Shown one piece after another: positions 24,170-35,901 of a stretch of 64,000 nt of DNA. The translations under genes were made by a program, and so were the position numbers. The number at the start of each line of letters is the position of its first letter. Within the stretch, counting starts at the first letter, position 1. Where the stretch lies: contig OY829542.1 of the NCBI GenBank assembly GCA_963691705.1, positions 33,280,579 to 33,344,578 on the forward strand, written 5' to 3'. The notes under the pieces were generated by a model. That model was not told the origin of the DNA, ran no database searches, and saw nothing but the letters and a program-made list of their open reading frames with translations. Source of the stretch: Viola odorata. Its lineage: Eukaryota > Streptophyta > Magnoliopsida > Malpighiales > Violaceae.

Positions 24170-24895
24170 TATTAGTGTGTGTTTTGTATATGTTTTTCTC
24201 TCCATTCTTTCTCGTATCTCTAGCATGATACTGCTGATTTGCCCTCGTTTCTATCATTTTTGCAGTTTTGGGCTAAAAGAGAGAAAGATACAAAAACACG
24301 CACTAAATGGATAGAATTATGTGGAACTGTCAACGTCTTTCCCTAGAAGTGTCTTTCCTCCTCTTAATGGGCCTTTGAGCATTGCCTCCCCGTCTCGTAC
24401 TTGGGAGGATGGCGAAGTGTCAAGGTTATCTCATATATGAAAACGGGGGGTAGCTTCTCTTACGAAAGAAAGTAGGGGGCTAAACATACATGGCCCCTAT
24501 AGCACGTCTATGGCATAGGAATAGAATATTTGTGTGTCGATGACTGACTAGGCCTCGACGCAACCCAAGAAGATCCCTTGCTAAGATTTCCCCTCATTTG
24601 ACTTTATCCCTTTTACTTTCCTATTTGTTTTTATTTATGATTGTTATTTTGTCAACTTTATTAATTTTGTCTTTGTTAGCTATCTAGGTCTCGAGATCAT
24701 TTGGTTAACTAGTTTAACCAACAAATCCCCCCCGTGTTACTATTTGATTGCATTTATCTTTGTCATACATCTAGGGCAAGTTGTCGTCCTTTAATCCCTG
24801 TTGTTTGACCCTGTTACCGCTTTACACAAATTAATTTGTGCATCTAGGCTTCAGAATTTATTATTATATTTGACGCATTTTGACGGTGCGAGTCA
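24170..24895 (+). repeat. Internally deleted Athila LTR adjoining the right flank
   Basis: Positions 24170-24328 match the LTR start (12102 to about 12260) and 24328-24895 match the LTR end (13042-13610), so about 780 bp are missing between them. It ends GTGCGAGTCA followed by CTACT and the Tat protease sequence. Confidence 0.85.
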
Positions 24896-27520
24896 CTACT
24901 CCATCCCATGGAGGGAACTTCATCTTTAGGTACTTTTGGGAAATTATCGTCCCAAACTTGTTAAGGAATGACCTTCCCAAGATAGAGTTGTACGACAGGT
25001 TCAAATCCACCACTAAGAAGAGTAGATCTTCTGTTCGCCAATCTAGATCCTCTTTAAAGCTCACTGATAAGCAAACATACCCTTTCACTAGTATAGGCTC
25101 GTCGTTGACTATGATGATTGGGAAATCACATGGGATCAAATCCTTGATCTCTAGGCCAATTTACCTGAATGCTGAAATTGAGATGAGGTTGACGACGCTC
25201 CCGTTGTCCACCAATGTTCGCCAGATGTCGCAATCATTGATTATCGCCTTTACTACTAACGCATCATTGTGGGGGTAGCTCACGCCTTGCTCGTCCTCAA
25301 TGGAAATGGAAATGCTTAGTAAGTCAAAATGTGAGAGGTTGGTGGCATACATGGTGTGTGTCTACTCCACTCGTCTCTTCTCGCCCACCATGGTCGCTCT
25401 TACTTGTAGCGTTTTGCCCACAATGATCAACACTTGCGTTCTTTCTGTCACCGCGATAATCTCTTTTCCTTTGGAGCCCTCCCCTATTTGATTCATTGGT
25501 GGCGGTTTCTCTAGGGAGGAGCTTCTCGTCTATTCACTTATGTCCTGGGAAATGGGGTCCATTCGCCAGTTGGTTCTCTTTCCTTAGGCGCATGGAGTAA
25601 TTGCCCAAGTACCCTTCCCTGACTAGCTTCTCAATGGCGATCATGAGGTGCTTGCACTCATCCGTGGTATACCCACCCCTATCATGAAACTCGCAATACT
25701 TGCTCGAGTTTGGGTAGTCGACCTTCAACTTTAGGGGGTACTTGATTGGGAGATTTCTAGCTCATACCATGACTAAAATTTATGTTCTTGAAACTAAGAA
25801 AGGTGTGACGTCAGTCTCCTTGATGGATGGATTGAACTCTCTAAACCAGAAATCATCAAAAGGGTGCACCTGGTTTGGTTGTTATCTATCTGCGGCTACT
25901 TGAGCCGTGAACTTCCCCCCTTCGTCTATCTTCTGAAAGTTCTTTTTCACCTTTGGGGCTGCGAGGGTGTTTTGTTTGCGCTTCTTTCTCTCGCTTTCTC
26001 TTGACGTTCACTTCTTCCATCTTAATAAATCTAGAGAGTTTTAGCCCGAGCTCTTCCAGGCTATCAATTGGATCCACAAGTAGCGTATCCTCCAGCTTCT
26101 CATAAGCACAATTTCTTTTCATTGCTTTCACGACCATATCAATATTCACCCGTGGAGTTAACGAGACCTCCTCCTTGAAGCCATCTACAGAGGCTCAAAG
26201 GTTTCATCTGGTTTTCAGTGTACGCCAAACAACGAGGCCGTCGACTTTCTTATGGTAATAGAGGTAACAAAGTGAGCTTTGAAATCTACTTCTAGATGAT
26301 GAAAACTATCTATTGATTGAGGAGGTAACTCGTAAAACTAATCTCTTTCTGCTCCCGTGAGAGTTAGGGCGAAAGTTTGGCAAAACGCCTCCTCATCTGT
26401 TGTGTGATATTTGATGACATCTTTGACTCAGTTAACGTGTGCTCTTGGGTCACCTTTTCCATCATACGTGTTACTAGGGACCTTGACATGTCACTCAATG
26501 GTGTATCTCTGGATGCAGAGACTCAAAGGGTTATTGTCATCCCCTTCTTGTCTTATAGGCTATCTGCCTCTTCGAATGGGGATTTCCATTCGCCGTAATG
26601 GTGAGTGTCGTGTGGGAGATTGTCGCTGAGGAGAGTGATGCAGTTGTGACTTAACCTTGTGGTCCCCTCCTGATAAGGTCCAAGCCCCTTAGAAGGCCTT
26701 GGCTTCGCTTTGATGGAGCCGAATCTAGTCTTGCGCACGGTTGGTGTTGGCTTTGGCCTCGGAATGGAAGATCTGATGTTGAGTAATGGAAAGGAAGTTG
26801 CAACGGAATATTTAGATGGAAATGAAACAGATTTGATGGATAAACAAAGGCGTATTTAAACTTAGAAGTTATGAGGAAACCCTCTTAGCAACAACGCTAA
26901 GCAACCTTTCTATTACAAACGACTAAGGGTTTTCTAGATCAAGACCGACCCTATCATTAATGAAGGATGATCAACCCGACTACCTTGAAAAGAAGAAGGA
27001 ATGGATTTAAGATCCCTAAAGCTAGACTAAGATTGGCTTAAGGCTCAAGATGAAAATCTCAAAATCAAAAGCAACTATAAAAGAGGCTAGCCCTAGTGGT
27101 ATCCGACCGCTTGGCACTATCGCTTGCCTAGCGTGTTCTTGGTTTTGTATCGAGGAAGTGATGTGCACTAATATTTCTTGAATCACCGCCACCGTATTGA
27201 GGAGTTGAGCCATGCCCTCTAAGTGAGTGTTTAGGGCAGCGAGAGTGGGATATGGCATAAGAAATCCATGTTGACCTCCTGAGGCGAACAAATTTCTCGG
27301 AGTCATCAAATTATTGATGAAATTGGGCCTTAGAGGGGGGTCTGAATATTTCGGGGGGAGTTACAAAATCGGGAGGCGCACCGTAAATAGGCAGATTAGT
27401 GTAGTGGTTAGTTATGTTTGACAATATTTTAGTGAAGGTGTTTAGGTTGAAAAGAGGTAATTTTTGTGTAACTTTGGGAGAGTCTTGAGCACAAAGGATC
27501 TCACTCAAAACCACTCAATA
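24896..27520 (-). pseudogene. gag-protease pseudogene of minus-strand Tat-type element
   Basis: Minus-strand reading from right to left. The gag capsid region is at 26470-26270 (EEAFCQTFALTLTGAERD, YELPPQSIDSFHHLEVDFK). The gag C-terminal segment YCEFHDRGGYTTDECKHL is at 25700-25640. Protease is at 25352-24901, containing LVDNGSVVNLI in place of the usual DxGSSxxI site, and later LSYNSILGRSFLNKF and KFPPWDGVV. The reading continues into 12101-11460 once the Athila is removed. Several stops and frame changes make it a dead copy. The Cys/His pattern and protease-to-RT linker resemble the Tat/Retand group. No LTR of this element was identified. Confidence 0.82.
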
Positions 27521-28651
27521 CTCTCAATAAAAGCACAAAATGATAAGATATTACAGGGGGTATGTGTTTCAGGATGTTAGAAGGTGATTAGTGACTCGAA
27601 CTCCTTTTGGATCTTGTTGAACAACTCTCTTTCTTATTCCTTAACTGGCCTAAAATGGTCACAATGGTTTCCCCTTGTGATAAACTCTCCAAAGCTTAAG
27701 TTAGAATTGGTAGGTGAAGTGGTTAAGAACAAAGATGAGAGTGATTAATGAGATAATGATTGAAAAATAAGAAATGATGATTGAGATGAGTAAATTTAGA
27801 GAGAATTTGGTCGTTGTGTGTATTTATGATGAATTGTTTGAATATTCCTAAAAATGAGAGGTTTATATAGGCCTCAAAGCTTGACCTTTGGGGACATGGG
27901 TGTCATTTCCTCTTTATCGAGATAGTGTACTTCGTGCCTTATTTAATGCTCCTGAAGGCCCTGATTCGCTCTCTCTCTCTCTCTCTCTCTCTCTTGCCAA
28001 AAGAGAGTGTCTGCTTTTTAAGTGCATTTAATGCTCGCCAACTCCTTTTTGGAGGGGTCTTAAATGGTCTTGTACTTGGCCTGCAAGAGTGGTTGGGGGT
28101 TGGTGAAGAAATCTGACCGTTAGGGGAAATGAAGCCTAAGATGCTACGGTTTTTGGCTTTTAGCTCCCCTTGGGCGCGTTTCGCTGAGCCATTGGTTCGC
28201 TTTTAAGTTAGTGTTTAGTTGGGTTGGCTCGCTTCCTTTGCTCCTCGCCTTCGCTATGTGGCGATCACGTTCGCTTCTCTTGTTTCTCATGTTCGCTTCT
28301 CTTGTTTCTCTCCTTCGCTTCCCTTATTTCTCGCCTTCGCTTCTCTTGCTTCTTTTGTTCACTTCTCTTGTTCCTCTTGTTCGCTTCTCTTGTTTCTCTA
28401 ATGGTCAGCGTTTGCTTCCCTTGTTGCTCGCCTTTGCCATGTGGCGATAACCTCCTTATCACGTGTGATGTGCTTTGAGTGTGGAGCGAATTATAAATAT
28501 GTTATCAACGTTCTTATCATCATACTTCAATGTTCTAAAAATTATAAGAAAAGAATCACATAGAAAAGATAAGATGTAACTGAGTTCTTGCTCAATCTCA
28601 CCATTCTCTTTACTTGAGCTTATTGCATCAACTTAGAGTTCACATTCATAT
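27521..28651. other. Non-coding stretch with CT microsatellite and short tandem repeat
   Basis: No gene is visible. A (CT)n microsatellite lies at about 27969-27994. At about 28260-28405 a 19-24 bp unit around TTCGCTTCTCTTGTTTCTC is repeated roughly seven times, which keeps frames open on both strands without implying a protein. A TTTATATAGG TATA-like word is at about 27863. The region may be leader or LTR of the minus-strand Tat element, but no boundary was found. Confidence 0.5.
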
Positions 28652-28851
28652 TGTGAATATAGTAATAATATCTTAATTATCTCCCTAATCATTCTATTAA
28701 ATTGTAAATATTTATACTTGTAAATCAACTAGCTTCCTTATAGGGGTTTATAGTCGTTGGTCGGTCATTCTTGTATATAAGAGAGATCTCTTGATGTAAT
28801 TGATCATGCTAAATACATAATAAAATACCTTTTCTTCCTATATTTCTAACA
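28652..28851 (+). repeat. copia 5' LTR (200 bp)
   Basis: Starts TGTGAATATAG and ends TTTCTAACA. A TATATAAG box is at 28774-28781. It pairs with 34844-35038. Confidence 0.9.
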
Positions 28852-28867
28852 TGGTAGCGGAGATACC
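28852..28867 (+). other. copia primer binding site, TGGTAGCGGAG variant
   Basis: TGGTAGCGGAGATACC follows the LTR directly. The usual initiator-Met primer site is TGGTATCAGAGC, from which the first 11 bases differ at two positions. The chromovirus-like copy 2 at 57492 has the same variant. Confidence 0.7.
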
Positions 28868-29230
28868 TGGTCCTTGAGACCTCAATCTTTCATTTTCTAA
28901 TTTTCCGGCGAAGGTCCGGTCTTCTCTTCCAATTTTTTTCTCATTACTGCAACTTCCCAATTTCCCCATTTTTTTTAGCTTTTCCAAATCTATGTGCCTA
29001 TCCACTGAATTTTTAGAAGACCAATTAGTTTGATTATCAAGTTCGTAGCCCAATCACACGCAATTACCAATCATTCTGCACTCGTTTCCACACTCTACCA
29101 CGCACATGTTGCTCTCTCTCTCAAGGTTTTGTTGTGCGCTCTTTTCATTTTTGGTCTCTGCTTTTATAGATTCCATATGCATATTTCTATATTTGTGAAT
29201 TATTTTGGATTCTCCTTATTAAAAGTCGAC

Positions 29231-30074
29231 ATGGCTCAAGATAATGTAACTCAACCAATCACTACCATTCTTGATGGATCCAATTACACACTTTGGGTCT
29301 AAGATATACGCAATTTTCTCAAAGGAAGGAAACTCTAGTGATCTCCAAGAACACACCAAAGGAACTAACGAGGTCGACACATCCTTCCGACCAAAAAATG
29401 AGGAATGGGATAACAATAATCACAAGATAATTTCTTGCTTCAACAATACCTCTATATGCCCTATTTGCCAACAATTTGGTAGGTTTGGCACTGCCAAAGA
29501 GGTATGGGATTCTTTAGCTCAACAGTATTCAGCAACTAATACTGCATCTCAATTACAATTTTGCACACTCTCAATGATATGCATCAATAACCTGGACAAT
29601 CTATATCTGATTTCCACCCTGAGATGTCTTTTATATGGGATCAACTAGCCTTATTTAAACCTAAATAGCGTTGCTAAAATATTTTTCTGATTATCGAGAT
29701 GAGTTGCCTTCATATCAGTTTGTGATGGTAATGCATAGTGACTATGATCATGTAAAGACTAATATTTTGCACCGATAACCACTACCAAGCGTGGATCGAG
29801 TAGTCAATGAACTTCTTGCTGAGGAAACACAAAGGAATGCTAATTGTGTCTCCTCTAACTTGGTCCTTGCCACCACCTCCAATTAAGAAAATGGTTCCCA
29901 TCCCTCTAATGTCTCTTCTAACTCTATTCTTGCAACTACATCAAGTCAAGCAAATGGGTCTCATCCTTCTGGTAAGTTTGTAGATATTGCAAAAGGGATG
30001 GCCACACCATCGATCGATGTCACAAGTTGGAGTACAGAAGGAAGCAAGATGCTAGCAATAAGTCATTGACAACA
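29231..30074 (+). pseudogene. copia gag remnant
   Basis: ATG at 29231 begins MAQDNVTQPITTILDGSNYT followed by LWV, a stop, then RNFLKGRKL, the conserved start of plant copia gag. A CCHC knuckle CRYCKRDGHTIDRC is encoded at about 29978-30020. Stops and frame changes interrupt it, and the Athila-type solo LTR at 30075 follows soon after the knuckle. Confidence 0.8.
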
Positions 30075-31612
30075 TGTGTCTTGAGCATGATTTCCTCCTT
30101 ATTTATGACCTTTTCTTGGGCATGATTCTGCTAAATCACCTTTGTTTTCATCTTTATTGCAGATCAGTGCCAAAAGGAGGAAATGAGCGAAAAGATGCAC
30201 TTTTGGAAGGAATTCTTAGGATTTCAAGGTTCAAGGCCTAGAAGATCAGAGTGTCATCGTGCCCTCGACGCTAACCAGACCAGTGAGCAGTCTCCTGCCC
30301 ACGATACCTCTGCATCAGTTCCCAATCGAAAGCCAAAGAGAAGAATCTCCTAAGATTCGAGCGGAATTCCATGCGTTTCTAGAAGGTGTCAGGCGCGCCC
30401 AGAGATTCCAGAATATTCCTCCCTAAGGAGCTTGTCCTCCCTTGCACTATTATTTTCTCCCCCTTAGCTATTTTTGTCTCCTAGCGGGTTTTTAGGATAT
30501 TTAAGCTTAGTTTTAGGGTTTTTGTAAGGGGGGCTGACATTGAGACATCACTCTACCTTTTACCTTAATTTTAGGGATCCGTTCTTCATTCTTTAGAGGG
30601 CACCGTCGGTTTGTAAAAGGAGCAAGCTTTTCTCCTTTGGTTTATTGAATCCTCTATCCGTTTATTCTAAGCACTTTCCTTTATGATCTTTTTATTTTAT
30701 GTTAATTGTTGTTTCCGTCTACTGTTCATATCTATTTATGAGTAGCTGAACTTCTTTATCTTAGCAAAGGGTTTTTCAAGGGTTGCAAGGATTGGTGAAG
30801 AGGCCTAAATGTGTTTAATACATCTTTATTGCTATATTCGATTGTTTGCCGCTATCTTGTTATTTTCACTTAGAAATGTTAGGAGCATGATCAACTACTA
30901 GTGTTTCTTTGTGATTGTTGTCATCTTAATGGTAATAACTGACGTGAGGCCATTAAGAGTAGCAGACACCTAGAGCGGAGAAGTTGCTATAATGTGATTT
31001 CACCAATCTAGGGCAAGCAGCCGATTAGGGTGCTGCCACGAGCTTGACAAACTGAGGGGTATCGTGCCCTAGACATGTCTTACCTCCGCTTCATGGGTGT
31101 TTTGAGTATTGCCTCCCCGCATTTGTGCATGGGGGGGCGGCGAAATATCAAGGCTACCTTATATGTGCAAACGGGGGGTAGCTTCTATCTACGAAGGTAA
31201 GTAGGTGGTTTGAGTGGAAACTCGGTCCCTATAGCATGTCTATGGTATAAGGATGGAAACAACCCGAGAATACCCCTTGCTAAGATCCTGTCCTATCTGA
31301 ATCTATTTTCGTATTCACTATCTCTTTTTGTTATCTTGCCCTTGCCAATACTTTAGTGTCTTGCCTCTGATTGTGTTTTACTTTCGTGCTTTTGATATCT
31401 GCTTTAATTATTTATCCTGTTAGCTACCACAATCAACAGAACCCCCCCTAGTGTTACTATTGTGTTTGGCTACATCTACCCTTTGCCATACATTTTAAAT
31501 TGAATATTTATTCCTTCAGTCTCTGTGGTTCGGTCCTGTCTTGCCCTTTACACATTTTATTTGTGCATTTAGGTATCAGGAAATATTATTACATTTGAGT
31601 GACGATCAGTCA
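30075..31612 (+). repeat. Athila-type solo LTR inserted in the copia element
   Basis: About 1538 bp beginning TGTGTCTTGAGC and ending GATCAGTCA. The second half matches the Athila LTR at 13040-13610 (ATTGCCTCCCCG, AAACGGGGGGTAGCTTCTAT, CCTATAGCATGTCTATGG), and the overall length is close to the 1509-bp LTR. Copia sequence lies on both sides with no Athila internal DNA, so this is a solo LTR. No clean 5-bp duplication is seen (CAACA on the left, TTCTC on the right). Confidence 0.82.
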
Positions 31613-33060
31613 TTCTCATATTACAAGTAGTCTGGTGCAGTCACCACAAGTTCTAATGCTGATGACTCTCCTGCACAAACTCTACCCACGATTAATGTTG
31701 AGGAGATTGTCAATCAGGTTTTATCACGAGTGAATCTATCATCCTCTGCACTTTTAGTCACACTAGGTAACCCCCTTTGGTTATTTGACTCAGCATGTAC
31801 TAATCATATGACTTCCGATTTATCTATATTTTCAAAACCATCACCAATACCTAACATATCACCTATTTACATAGATGATGGTTCTATCATGCATATCAAT
31901 CACATTGGTTCTATACAAACACCACATTTATCTTTGATACATATCATGTTCCTAAATTATCTGTGAACCTATTATCCATCGGACAATTGTGTCAACTTGG
32001 ATTGGATATTTTGTTCTCACAAAAAGGTGTTATTATACAGGAACCCCTCACCCACAGGGTCGTTGGGGCAGGTCGTAAAGTTGGCCGTTTATTTGAGCTC
32101 TCTTCTTTGCATCTTCGTCATGATTCCTCCACTGTTGCTTAAGCTTAATCTAATTTATCAAGATCTCTTAATGTTTGGAACTCACGACTTGATCATGCTT
32201 CAATAGACAAAATTAACAAGTTGGCCACATCTGGTGTTTTAGGACAAGTTTCTTTAATAGATTTTTATTGTATTTCATGTCAACTTGGAAAACAACCTGC
32301 TTTGCCTTTTAATACAAGTTACTCACATGCTTCTACTTCATTTGATGATGTTCATTCAGATGTTTGGGGACCCTCACCTACTCTTATAGTAGGAGGTTCT
32401 CGTTATTTTGTTATTTTTGTAGATAATTTTTCTAGGTTTACTTGGTTATATTTAATGCGTAATCGATCTGAGTTACTTGACATTTATCGTGATTTTACTA
32501 AAATGATTAAAACCCAAATCTCTTATCATATTAAGGTATTTTGATCTGATAATGCATTAGAATATACACAACATGCTTTTCTTAGAGTTTTGAAACATGA
32601 TGGAACTATACCTCACTATTCATGCCCAGGTACCTTTCAACAAAATGGTTATGCAAAACGAAAACATAGACATATCCTTGACACAGTTAGTATGCACTGC
32701 TTACCTCTACCTCTATTCTTTAATTTTTTTGGGATAAAGCTGCTCTCACTGTTGTTTATACCATCAACCGCATTCCTTCATTTGTTCTCAATCATTAATC
32801 TCCTTTTGAAAAGTTGTATGGTAAAACTCCTAATTACTCTAAACTACGTACTTTTGGTTGTGCTTGTTTTGTTCTCCTTCAATAACATTAACATAACAAA
32901 TTGGAACCCCGATCTCGTTTGTGTTATTTTTTGGGTTATGGTAGTTCTCATAAAGGATATCGATATTATGACCCTATTAGTAGTAGACTTTGAGTTTCTC
33001 ATCATCTTATATTTTGGGAGCATAAATGTTTTCTAGCATATCAAAGGTTTAGGTTGATTC
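31613..33060 (+). pseudogene. copia protease-integrase remnant
   Basis: Protease similarity is WLFDSACTNHMT at about 31780-31810, where copia elements have a D-S-G/A-A/C-S/T-N-H site. Integrase follows at about 32220-32680: SCQLGKQPALPF, DDVHSDVWGPSP, YFVIFVDNFSRFTWLYLM and GTFQQNGYAKRKHRHI carry the core blocks, interrupted by stops (for example at 32542) and frame changes. Confidence 0.82.
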
Positions 33061-34800
33061 ATGTTGCGCTCCTTCCCTATTTACCAACCCATCCATTGAT
33101 CTTTTTCTTGAGCATCCTGATAGTTATGATGAGTATCATCCATAATCTTCCCCTACAACTTCACCTTCTAGCACTTCACATACGAACACCCTTAATGAGG
33201 AGAGTCCTGTAGGTAATTCGAACCCCTCAACGTTAGCTCCTCGTTATCCTATTCGAGATAGGCATCCATCTATTAAATCTAAAGATTTTCATGTTTATTA
33301 TGCTTTAGCCACTTTACACGAGCCTCAATCTTTCCACGAGGCTTCTTCTAACCCTTTTTGGCAGAAAGCTATGCAAGAAGAACTTGACGCCCTTGACAAA
33401 AACAAGACATGAGAAATTGTTGATCTACCGCAGGGAAAATTACCAGTTGGATGCAAATGAATCTATAAGATCAAAACCAAGTCTGATTGAACTATAGAAC
33501 GATACAAAGCAAGTCTTGTGGCCAAAGGGTTCACACAAGAATATAGGATTGGCTATGAAGAAACATTTTCTCTAGTTGCTCAAATCACTACAGTTTGCGC
33601 TCTCATGTTGTTGTTGTTGTTATTGCTCGTCAATGGTCCCTATTTCAAATGGATGTAAAGAATGCCTTCTTGCATGGCAATCTTGAAGAATAAGTTTACA
33701 TGACACCTCAGTATAGTCTGAATCTTTTTTCTACTAAAGTTTGTCTCCTTCGAAAGGCTTTGTATGGTCTCAAGCAAGCTCCTCGTGCATGGTTTTCAAA
33801 GTTCAGCACATCCATCGAAAGTCTTAGTTTTTCCTCTAGCCCTCTTGAATCTACTCTCTTTATCCAAAAATCCAATCATGGCACCATCATTTTACTCTTC
33901 TATATTAATGATATGATTATCACTAGTGATGATGTCTCTGGTATCCGTGATCTCAAACTCCACCTTGGTCAACAGTTCGAAATGTAAGACTTGGGTACTC
34001 TTAGATAATTTCTTGGTATTTAAGTAACTAAATTCTCAGATGGTTACTTTTTATCTCAAGCTAAGTATGCATCTGACCTCCTTTCTCATGACGACATATC
34101 TGACAATGAAGTTTTTGATACCTTGTTAGAAATCAACACTAAATTTTGACCAAATGATGGCGAGCCTTTTAGTGATGCATCTGTTTATCGACAACTTGTT
34201 AGAAGCCTTATTTATTTTACAGTCACTCGTCCAGATATCTCTTATGCTGCGCATCTTCTAAGTAAATTCATGGCTGCACCACGCTTCATTCATTTTGCTG
34301 TCATGCTCTGCATTCTTCGTTGTGTTAAAGGCACAATTTTCAACGACTTGCATTTTTCCTCCTCTTTCTCCCTCCAACTAAATACCTATTCTGATGCAGA
34401 TTGGGATGGCGATTCCACTGGTTGATGTTTGACAACCGAATATTATTTCTTCTTAGGTGACTCACTTATATCTGTCGTTGCTCGATAAAGTAGTGAAGTT
34501 GAATATTGTGCTCTTGCTGATACCACATCCTAATTGATTTGGCTCTATTGGCTACTTGCTGATATGGGTGTCCCTTAGTCCCTTACCACACCATTACATT
34601 GTGACAATCAAATTGCTATTCAAATTGCTCATAATGATGTCTTCCATGAACGAACGAAATATATTGAGATCGACTACTTTCAGAGCATGGACTCTTCAGC
34701 TACTTTCCACATCTTCACATAATCAAGTTGTGATATCTTGACCAAAACTCACTTTTTTAATCGCTTTCACGATTTATCTTCTAAACTCAAGGTGACATAA
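33061..34800 (+). pseudogene. copia reverse transcriptase-RNase H remnant
   Basis: WQKAMQEELDALDKNKT, LVAKGFTQEY, KALYGLKQAPRAWFSKF and LLFYINDMIITSDD mark the reverse transcriptase. The usual YVDD box reads YIND, so the first catalytic Asp is replaced. RNase H remnants include YSDADWDGDSTG, SSEVEYCALADTTS and HCDNQIAIQIAHNDVFHERT. There are at least eight stops across the region. Confidence 0.85.
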
Positions 34801-34843
34801 ACTCAAGTTGTCATCTAGTATGTCACCTTGAATTTAAGGGGGA

Positions 34844-35038
34844 TGTGAATATAGTAATAATATTTTAATTATCTCCCTAATCATTATATTAAATTGTAAA
34901 TATGTATCCCTGTAAATCAACTAGCTTCCTTATAGGGCTTTGTAGTCGTTGGTCATTCTCGTGTATAGGGGAGATCTCTTGATGTAATTGATAATACTAA
35001 ATACATAATAAATATCTTTTATTCATATATTGCTAACA
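34844..35038 (+). repeat. copia 3' LTR (195 bp)
   Basis: Starts TGTGAATATAG after the purine tract and ends TTGCTAACA. It differs from the 5' LTR by a 4-bp deletion and a dozen or so substitutions, so the insertion is old. Confidence 0.9.
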
Positions 35039-35360
35039 CATACTTTCTCTTGAATGTCATCTTAAGCTCGTTTATCTTGAATCTCATGGATTGGCGAAAT
35101 CCACACGAAAAATGAGGAATTTATGGGTACATTGATACCTACAAGAATTCCCATGAAAAAAATGTATGAATCTTACACCCGTTAAAGTCTGCGGTTGCGC
35201 CTAAATACTCTATCTCTAGATTAGAAAAAAAGTATTCCTTATAATATGAGTGAAGATAATTATGGTTTCACTAAAAGATAAAAAGATAAAAAAGAAAAAG
35301 AAAAGATTTAGAGAAGAATGGGAGGAGTATACATAGAGAAGGGTGGAGGGCGCTTCTTAT
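35039..35360. other. Intergenic, nothing recognised
   Basis: AT-rich sequence between the copia element and the hAT-type MITE. Its last 8 bases (35353-35360, CTTCTTAT) are the left target duplication of that MITE. No gene is supported. Confidence 0.5.
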
Positions 35361-35901
35361 CAAGGTTGTAAAATCCAATATAATTACAAATCCGGTCAGA
35401 GGAAAGGGTGAAGGATCAGAAGTTCAATCGGAGTTGAACTAGATTAATTTGTGATATTAATAAATTAATAAATAAAATTTAATATTTGTGTAAAGTATAA
35501 GAAATTTTAAAGATAAATAAAATTTTTATCCTATATTTATTTTATATGTTTTAATTTACTATCACAAACATAGTGTTGATGTACTAGTTAAGTTTTTATT
35601 GGCCAACATGTTGAACATGACTCGAATCCCATGTTCAGCATTTTTTCAAAATTTATTTTGTTTGGGTCAACCCAGTTTAACTCGAACCGAATTGATCGGT
35701 TTACCAGTTCAACCAGCCGAATAAATCGATTTATTGATTCATGAGCCGGATCGATCGCTTCACCGGTTCGACCGATCGGGTAAACCAATTTTCAGACTAA
35801 CTGAAAAACAAAAGATTTTTAGGATTTTCAAACTCTACTTGGTAACCAATTACGAATTTCTTAGTCAAATTAGCCAAGCCGGTTCAAGTTTGACTACCTT
35901 A
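35361..35901. mobile_element. Non-autonomous hAT-type element (541 bp)
   Basis: Flanked by an exact 8-bp duplication CTTCTTAT (35353-35360 and 35902-35909), the size typical of hAT insertions. Ends are imperfect inverted repeats: CAAGGTTGTAAAATC on the left, and TAAGGTAGTCAAACTT as the complement of the right end. The right half is rich in ACCGGTTCGACC and TCGGTTTACC motifs. There is no coding capacity. Confidence 0.8.

Larger units (their letters stand above)
12102..24895 (+). mobile_element. Athila-type Ty3/gypsy retrotransposon, degenerate
   Basis: The element has a 5' LTR (12102-13610), a tRNA-Asp-type primer site, gag, protease, reverse transcriptase, RNase H, integrase and an extra ORF after pol in the order expected of Athila. 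A rearranged 3' LTR region (23353-24895) follows. It is inserted in plus orientation into the protease/reverse-transcriptase linker of a minus-strand Tat-type element, with a 5-bp duplication CTACT. Gag and pol carry many stops, so the copy is not autonomous. Confidence 0.9.
28652..35038 (+). mobile_element. Ty1/copia retrotransposon, degenerate, with a solo LTR inside
   Basis: Short LTRs at 28652-28851 and 34844-35038 both begin TGTGAATATAGTAATAATAT. The left LTR is preceded by CATAT and the right followed by CATAC, a target duplication with one change. Gag, protease, integrase, reverse transcriptase and RNase H remnants follow in copia order (integrase before reverse transcriptase). A purine tract TTTAAGGGGGA precedes the 3' LTR. 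Without the 1.5-kb insertion at 30075 the length is about 4.85 kb, normal for copia. Many stops make it inactive. Confidence 0.92.

Noticed and set aside
28211..28478. Overlapping phenylalanine/leucine-rich ORFs resembling membrane proteins
   Set aside because: They arise from a 19-24 bp pyrimidine-rich tandem repeat read in all frames.
30075..31612. Clean target duplication for the solo LTR
   Set aside because: Flanking five-base words (CAACA and TTCTC) do not match, so the precise insertion footprint cannot be shown.
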